NCBI GenBank assembly: GCA_030635415.1
Contig: DAOVYW010000112.1
Span: 1 to 7,884 of the forward strand
DNA length: 7,884 bases
Reading direction: 5' to 3'
Origin: Candidatus Firestoneibacteriota bacterium
GTDB lineage: Bacteria > Oederibacteriota > JAAXVQ01 > JAUVAV01
Shown: piece after piece, positions 6,729 to 7,884 of the stretch
How positions within the stretch are numbered: the first letter of the stretch is position 1
Layout: each line of letters opens with the position of its first letter
Notes under the pieces: model-generated
The model's database searches: none
What the model saw: the letters and a program-made list of their open reading frames with translations, nothing else
Told to the model about the DNA's origin: nothing
Program-made: the position numbers and the translations under genes

Positions 6729-6795
6729 CACGGGACCTAGGGGCGTTTAATTAAACGCCCCTACAACTGCCGATGATGCCCTAACGAACGACTAT
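6729..6795. repeat. Palindromic intergenic repeat, copy B
   Basis: 67-bp unit matching 4351-4416. Its core (6738-6763) is a perfect 26-bp palindrome, TAGGGGCGTTTAA joined to its own reverse complement. The flanks CACGGGAC on the left and CAACTGCCG...TAACGAACGACTAT on the right are shared with copy A. The perfect palindrome, compared with the one-base defect in copy A, suggests this copy is the less decayed one. It lies about 142 bp ahead of tadE. Confidence 0.88.
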
Positions 6796-6885
6796 TATAA
6801 TACAATAAAACAGGATTAGCGGATGGCAAGATTTTTTATTATCATTTATTTTCTTCCGGATTTCAATCCCGAAATTTACGTCAAC

Positions 6886-6923
6886 CGCAATTATACGTTG
6901 CGTTTTAGCTATAATTGCGCAAT
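6886..6923. promoter_or_regulatory. Candidate operator/promoter: inverted repeat around a TATAAT box
   Basis: CGCAATTATA (6886-6895) and TATAATTGCG (6910-6919) are perfect 10-bp inverted arms 14 bp apart. The right arm contains TATAAT (6910-6915), a perfect -10 sequence, although no good -35 lies 17 bp upstream. The right arm also merges into a second palindrome, ATTGCGCAAT (6914-6923). The pentamer CGCAA/TTGCG occurs four times in 37 bp (6886, 6898, 6915, 6918). It lies 50-87 bp ahead of the GyrI-like gene, where a repressor site would be expected. This is inferred from symmetry only. Confidence 0.4.
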
Positions 6924-6972
6924 GATATAAAAACCAGCTCCAGATTCCCGTAAGCACAGGAGGCTGACAACC

Positions 6973-7590
6973 ATGAATAAAATGAATTTAATCATCCTCG
7001 CCTTTCTGGCAGCGGCTATTGGACTGGTGCTGTTTCTCAGCAATCCCCAAAGTCTTAAAAAACATGATTACTTAGAAAATCCCCGGATCACAACCCTGCC
7101 CCGGCAAAAAATGATCCTGGTGGAGGCCCAGGGCGACCCGGCCATAATCTCGGAAAAATCCATTGCCCTTCTGTTTAAAACCTTCTTTTCATTTAAGCAG
7201 GCCGTTAAAGGATTAAAATATACCCCTCCCCGGGCGCGCTGGCCCAAACCTTTTGATACTCCGCGGGAAGAATGGATAGGGATTTTCGGATTGGCCGTCC
7301 CAGAGACGGTTGAAAGTCTGCCGGCATCGGTCCAAAAAAATCATCCCGCGGTCAAACTGGGTTATTGGGAGTACGGCGAAGTCGCTGAAATTCTGCATCG
7401 GGGAGCCTACAGCGAAGTAGGCGCCACGCGGGCCCGGCTCCATGAATTTATCCAGCACCACGGATACCAGCCGATCGGCGTCTATGAGGAGGAATATATC
7501 AAAGGACCAGGAATGTTCTTTAAAGGCTATACGAAAAAACACCGGACCATCCTCCGGCAGCAGGTTGAAAAAACAAAGCCGAAGAATTAA
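6973..7590 (+). CDS. Membrane-anchored GyrI-like small-molecule-binding domain protein
   Basis: 205 residues. An uncleaved-looking hydrophobic anchor (about 5-22, NLIILAFLAAAIGLVLFLS) and a short linker lead into a GyrI-like (SOUL/AraC effector-binding type) domain at about 45-190. Supporting patterns are KMILVEAQGDP (46-56) and YWEYGEVAEILHRGAYSEV (131-149). ARLHEFIQHHGYQPIGVYEEEYI (154-176) corresponds to the family's L-x-x-W-x-x-x-x-G-Y-x-x-x-G-x-x-x-E-x-Y segment, with Phe in place of Trp. There is no DNA-binding domain, so it is not an AraC or MerR regulator. Standalone members of this fold bind or hydrolyse small hydrophobic ligands; the ligand here is unknown. The ATG at 6973 has a strong AGGAGG (6958-6963) at 9 nt. 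It is divergent from the pilus cluster, and I see no functional tie to it. A lipoprotein reading is excluded because no lipobox cysteine is present. Confidence 0.8.
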   Translation: MNKMNLIILAFLAAAIGLVLFLSNPQSLKKHDYLENPRITTLPRQKMILVEAQGDPAIISEKSIALLFKTFFSFKQAVKGLKYTPPRARWPKPFDTPREEWIGIFGLAVPETVESLPASVQKNHPAVKLGYWEYGEVAEILHRGAYSEVGATRARLHEFIQHHGYQPIGVYEEEYIKGPGMFFKGYTKKHRTILRQQVEKTKPKN

Positions 7591-7700
7591 CGGAATATAT
7601 TTTGTTCTTGCTTGAATGCCACCAACCCCAAACCATGGTTGTTCAAGGCGGGTTAAATGCCAAACATTTTCGACCCCCTCTCTAAAAAGGCGAGTGTTTT

Positions 7701-7884
7701 ATGAAACAGTATTTTGAGTACCAGAGAGAAGCCGACGCAAACACGGAGGAAAACTTTTCTTCCGGGTCCGCGAATAAATTTTGGGAGATCGATTCGGATT
7801 ATGATGTTGTAATTACACGCTCCGGAGAAATTGGACAGCCAGGGAAAACGGCCAGGGAAAATTTTGATACTGCATCCGATGCTA
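7701..7884 (+). CDS. WGR-domain protein (N-terminal part, cut by window edge)
   Basis: An open frame of 61 codons runs from ATG 7701 to the right edge. After an acidic lead (MKQYFEYQREADANTEENF) residues about 26-61 read KFWEIDSDYDVVITRSGEIG, then QPGKTARENFDTASDA. This follows the WGR domain: W-E-I at the first strand, a V-x-x-R-x-G-x-I-G core, G-x-x, then an F-x-x-x-x-x-A helix start. The signature Trp-Gly-Arg is changed to Arg-Ser-Gly here, as is common in divergent members. WGR domains occur in PARP-like enzymes, MolR-type proteins and many bacterial proteins of unknown role, where the domain may bind nucleic acid. The rest of the protein is not visible, so no function is assigned. The ribosome site is weak (AAGGCGAG, about 9 nt upstream). 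The gap from the GyrI-like gene is 110 bp on the same strand, so co-transcription is possible. Confidence 0.65.
   Translation, partial: MKQYFEYQREADANTEENFSSGSANKFWEIDSDYDVVITRSGEIGQPGKTARENFDTASDA

Larger units (their letters stand above)
6587..6972. other. Divergent intergenic region between tadE and the GyrI-like gene
   Basis: 386 bp without a credible gene on either strand; no Flp-pilin-like short frame is present. It contains a copy of the palindromic repeat (6729-6795) and AT-rich sequence at 6796-6880. An inverted-repeat cluster (6886-6923) lies near the plus-strand gene. Both transcripts must start here or further out. For tadE I see only a weak -10-like TATACT about 20-25 bp ahead of the start, without a convincing -35. 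Confidence 0.7.

Noticed and set aside
4351..6795. CRISPR array made of the palindromic repeats
   Set aside because: Only two full copies exist, 2.3 kb apart with genes between them; there is no regular repeat-spacer pattern and no cas gene.
6587..6972. Possible hidden Flp major pilin gene upstream of tadE
   Set aside because: No short frame with a Gly-x4-Glu hydrophobic pilin pattern is present on either strand; only very short frames (for example about 9 codons near 6630-6665) are present.
6973..7590. Lipoprotein reading of the GyrI-like protein
   Set aside because: The hydrophobic N-terminus has no cysteine lipobox; it looks like an uncleaved anchor.
7611..7647. Imperfect stem CTTGAA...TTCAAG with inner CAACC/GGTTG after the GyrI-like gene, as a terminator
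   Set aside because: The stem has a 6-nt bulge and no T tract follows, so it is not a convincing intrinsic terminator.

Overview
The window is dominated by one long minus-strand gene cluster for a Tad (tight adherence / Flp-type, type IVc) pilus. Reading in the direction of transcription, from about 6586 down to 1, the order is: TadE-like minor pilin, TadG-like anchored protein, CpaB (RcpC), a short CpaC-type secretin, a single-polypeptide fusion of a CpaE/TadZ-like ATPase with the CpaF/TadA motor ATPase, TadB, and the first 85 codons of TadC, which runs off the left edge. Most junctions are tight: 4-bp overlap tadE/tadG, 1-bp overlap cpaC/cpaE-F, and gaps of 6 and 9 bp before tadB and tadC. 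Two larger gaps (about 197 and 175 bp) lie before cpaB and cpaC and are filled with palindromic sequence.

How the genes work together: the CpaF half is the ATPase that drives pilus assembly through the TadB/TadC inner-membrane platform. The CpaE half would normally position the machine at the pole. The secretin and CpaB form the outer-membrane channel and its periplasmic collar. TadE and the TadG-like protein are pilin-like or envelope components. No Flp major pilin, prepilin peptidase (TadV/CpaA) or TadD lipoprotein is visible here.

To the right of tadE is a 386-bp divergent intergenic region. It holds a second copy of a 66-bp palindromic repeat (the first copy precedes the secretin gene) and an inverted-repeat cluster that looks like an operator. 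Next, on the plus strand, comes a membrane-anchored GyrI-like domain protein (6973-7590). Last is the beginning of a WGR-domain protein (from 7701, cut by the right edge).

Organism: a secretin with a signal peptide implies a diderm bacterium of moderate GC content. The fused CpaE-CpaF, the short secretin and the GTAGGGGC-type intergenic palindromes would fit a Desulfobacterota-like or other environmental diderm lineage. That is an impression, and the sequence alone does not fix the taxon. The most unusual items are the ATPase fusion, the reduced secretin, and the repeat shared by the leaders of two pilus gene blocks.
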